The translations under genes and the position numbers were made by a program. Below are positions 5,609 through 6,613 of a stretch of DNA of 6,613 nucleotides, piece by piece (the stretch's first letter is position 1; the number at the start of each line of letters is the position of its first letter). The notes beneath the pieces are model-generated. The model had not been told where the DNA came from, ran no database searches, and saw nothing but the letters and a program-made list of their open reading frames with translations. The DNA comes from an uncultured Clostridia bacterium. GTDB lineage: Bacteria > Bacillota > Clostridia > Christensenellales > Borkfalkiaceae. The DNA lies in NCBI GenBank assembly GCA_947177825.1, contig CAMWWA010000074.1, forward strand, positions 1-6,613, given 5' to 3'.

Positions 5609-6394
5609 TTATTTAGCCGCGTTGCCCGCCTTTATAATTAGCTGGGCGTAGCTGTAATACGTGCCCGCTTCGGGCTTGGAATTGAAATCGTTCCACGTTG
5701 CACCCGTCGAAATATCGCCGTCCATCCAGGGGGTAACCGACTTATCCTCTTTTGCGTCGCTGTCCCAGTTTGCACTGCTCTTGGTAAGCTTTAAAAGATT
5801 TGCAAGTCCGTAGCTCTTTACGTAAGATACGGAAGCGTCGCGGTTCATCTTCCAGCGCGAATAGCTTTCGCCGTTTTTGTCCGTTCTAGTCCAGTAACCG
5901 TTTTCGTCCTTGTTGAGCGTTGCGTTCGTCATTATATCGGTCTTCTGCTGACCGCCTACGGTAACCTTTATGGAATTGCTAGTAACAGCCTCGTAATAAG
6001 CCTTTGCGTTCTTTTCCGCCTTTAAGTAGTCGCCCAAAGTCTGATTTGCGGAGGTGTAGTAACCCGTAACCTCGCCCACCGTCTTATAGGTAAGCGTTAA
6101 ATCGCCGTACGACACGGTTTTGTAGTATGCTTTTGTTCCGTTTACAACTTTATCTTCGTCGGCAACGTCGGCTTTAGCATCAACCTGCGTGGGAAGGCAA
6201 ACTTCGTGCAGCTCCAAATCCTTTACCATATTGCCGTTGGTTACGATTTTGGCATATCCTACGTAGCCGCCTCCGTGCACAAGCCCGTAAGCTTCGCCCG
6301 TTTTGTCAGCAGAGCAGCCTGCAAGTGCGGCAATGCCCGCAGAGAGAGATACCGCAAGAGTAACACCGACAACCGCTTTAGTTATTTTTTTCAT
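5609..6394 (-). CDS. Secreted lipoprotein with C-terminal FMN-attachment-like STGAT motif
   Basis: A 261-residue exported lipoprotein: MKKITK start, hydrophobic signal segment and lipobox LAGC (Cys27). Just after it, GGGYVGYAKIVTNGNMVKDLELHE (spanning 41-64) resembles the G-YVG-A-I-x-dGk-V-d-lE strands of FMN-binding domains. Near the C-terminus is WMDGDISTGATWNDF with Thr233 as candidate FMN acceptor. The mid-region (about 85-200) is rich in Tyr, Lys and Asn and contains no motif I recognise. Position +2 after the candidate Thr is Asn instead of the usual Ser/Thr, so flavinylation is plausible but unproven. ApbE is encoded directly downstream, which supports a flavinylated or electron-carrying role outside the cell. 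Start chosen at ATG 6394 because AAAGGAG lies 8 bases upstream. An in-frame ATG at 6445 lies upstream of the -10 box and is rejected. A family match cannot be named with certainty. Confidence 0.8.
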   Translation of the reverse strand: MKKITKAVVGVTLAVSLSAGIAALAGCSADKTGEAYGLVHGGGYVGYAKIVTNGNMVKDLELHEVCLPTQVDAKADVADEDKVVNGTKAYYKTVSYGDLTLTYKTVGEVTGYYTSANQTLGDYLKAEKNAKAYYEAVTSNSIKVTVGGQQKTDIMTNATLNKDENGYWTRTDKNGESYSRWKMNRDASVSYVKSYGLANLLKLTKSSANWDSDAKEDKSVTPWMDGDISTGATWNDFNSKPEAGTYYSYAQLIIKAGNAAK

Positions 6395-6402
6395 AAAAGT
6401 TG

Positions 6403-6409
6403 CTCCTTT
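6403..6409 (-). promoter_or_regulatory. Ribosome binding site that fixes the lipoprotein start
   Basis: AAAGGAG on the minus strand is 8 bases before the ATG at 6394 and chooses this start over the in-frame ATG at 6445. Confidence 0.85.
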
Positions 6410-6435
6410 AAAAACGATTTTTGTTTCCTGATTGA

Positions 6436-6464
6436 ATTGTAGCATAACGGGGTTTTCCCGTCAA
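6436..6464 (-). promoter_or_regulatory. Sigma-A-type promoter of the FMN-type lipoprotein gene
   Basis: On the minus strand TTGACG (6459-6464) and TACAAT (6436-6441) are separated by 17 bases, with TGC directly before the -10 (extended -10). The expected +1 is the A at about 6429, giving a leader of about 35 bases. The spacer holds a small symmetric element (CGGGAAAACCCCG). Confidence 0.8.
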
Positions 6465-6518
6465 TACGGTTTTGTAAATTATAGGTAAATACCGTAAATT
6501 ATATACCCGTAAAATTAT
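6465..6518. repeat. GTAAAT-type repeats and inverted repeat upstream of the lipoprotein promoter (candidate operator)
   Basis: On the plus strand GTAAATTATA occurs at 6474-6483 and 6494-6503, exactly 20 bases apart. A partial copy GTAAAT lies at 6485-6490 and a looser copy GTAAAATTAT at 6509-6518. TACGGT (6465-6470) and ACCGTA (6491-6496) form a 6-base inverted repeat around them. The cluster sits just upstream of the -35 box, where an activator would bind, and overlaps the permease stop. The regulator is unknown and the AT-rich composition makes chance copies possible. Confidence 0.45.
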
Positions 6519-6613
6519 TCGGTGCGGAGCGCAACCACGGGGTCCTTCTTTGCAGCGGCAGCCGCAGGGATGAGTCCCGAAATGAGCGTGAGTCCTACGC
6601 TTATCGCAACCAT
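6515..6613 (-). CDS. FtsX/MacB-type ABC transporter permease (C-terminal end only)
   Basis: Only the last 32 codons are inside the window. They read through SVGLTLISGLIPAAAAAKKDP and end VVALRTE. The pattern of a hydrophobic helix followed by G-x-x-PA-x-x-A-x-x-DP-x-x-ALR-x-E is the typical C-terminus of MacB/FtsX-family permeases, which work with an ATPase to move or extract lipoproteins and peptides or to signal across the membrane. The ATG at the window edge is internal to the gene. It is on the same strand as the FMN-type lipoprotein gene, 120 bases upstream of that gene's start, with no obvious terminator between, so read-through into the next gene is possible. Confidence 0.8.
   Translation of the reverse strand: MVAISVGLTLISGLIPAAAAAKKDPVVALRTE

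Noticed and set aside
6448..6460. Small inverted repeat CGGGGTTTTCCCG as a terminator for the permease gene
   Set aside because: Only 4 stem pairs and no T-run on the minus strand. It lies within the promoter spacer and is more likely incidental or a weak operator.
6395..6514. FMN riboswitch or other structured leader before the flavin-related genes
   Set aside because: The predicted leader is only about 35 bases and no conserved riboswitch core is visible.

Overview
The window looks like a chromosomal segment of an anaerobic Bacillota-type bacterium. The evidence is strong AAGGAGG-type ribosome binding sites, an rnf gene order of D-G-E-A-B (as in the clostridial rnfCDGEAB arrangement), sigma-A-like promoters, and Gram-positive-style lipoproteins. 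A gut Clostridia or Christensenellales-like lineage is a guess; no marker gene in the window settles it. Everything points to one theme: a membrane and extracytoplasmic redox system built on covalently bound FMN.

Left block, plus strand (1-3778): the 3' part of rnfD, then rnfG, rnfE, rnfA and rnfB in a tight operon. The genes abut or overlap by 4 bases and each has a clear Shine-Dalgarno. rnfC must lie upstream, outside the window. The Rnf complex couples ferredoxin:NAD+ electron transfer to ion movement across the membrane. The odd member is RnfG. At 327 residues it is much longer than usual and carries two FMN-attachment motifs (TGAT, Thr170 and Thr299), each at the end of what looks like its own FMN-binding domain.

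A symmetric hairpin (3795-3821) separates this operon from a convergent block on the minus strand. Reading leftward, that block contains the last 32 codons of an FtsX/MacB-type permease (6515-6613), a promoter region with repeated GTAAAT motifs, a secreted lipoprotein with a C-terminal STGAT flavinylation-like motif (5609-6394), a terminator, apbE (FAD:protein FMN transferase, itself a lipoprotein, 4317-5516), and a membrane-anchored NusG-domain-II protein (3839-4315).

Working together (inference): ApbE outside the membrane would attach FMN to RnfD, to both sites of RnfG and to the lipoprotein. This gives up to four covalent FMN sites in proteins encoded within 6.6 kb, and possibly a flavin path leading outward from Rnf. 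The most notable points are the double-FMN RnfG, the unclassified FMN-type lipoprotein, and an apbE whose promoter places the predicted transcript start on the A of its ATG, suggesting a leaderless mRNA.
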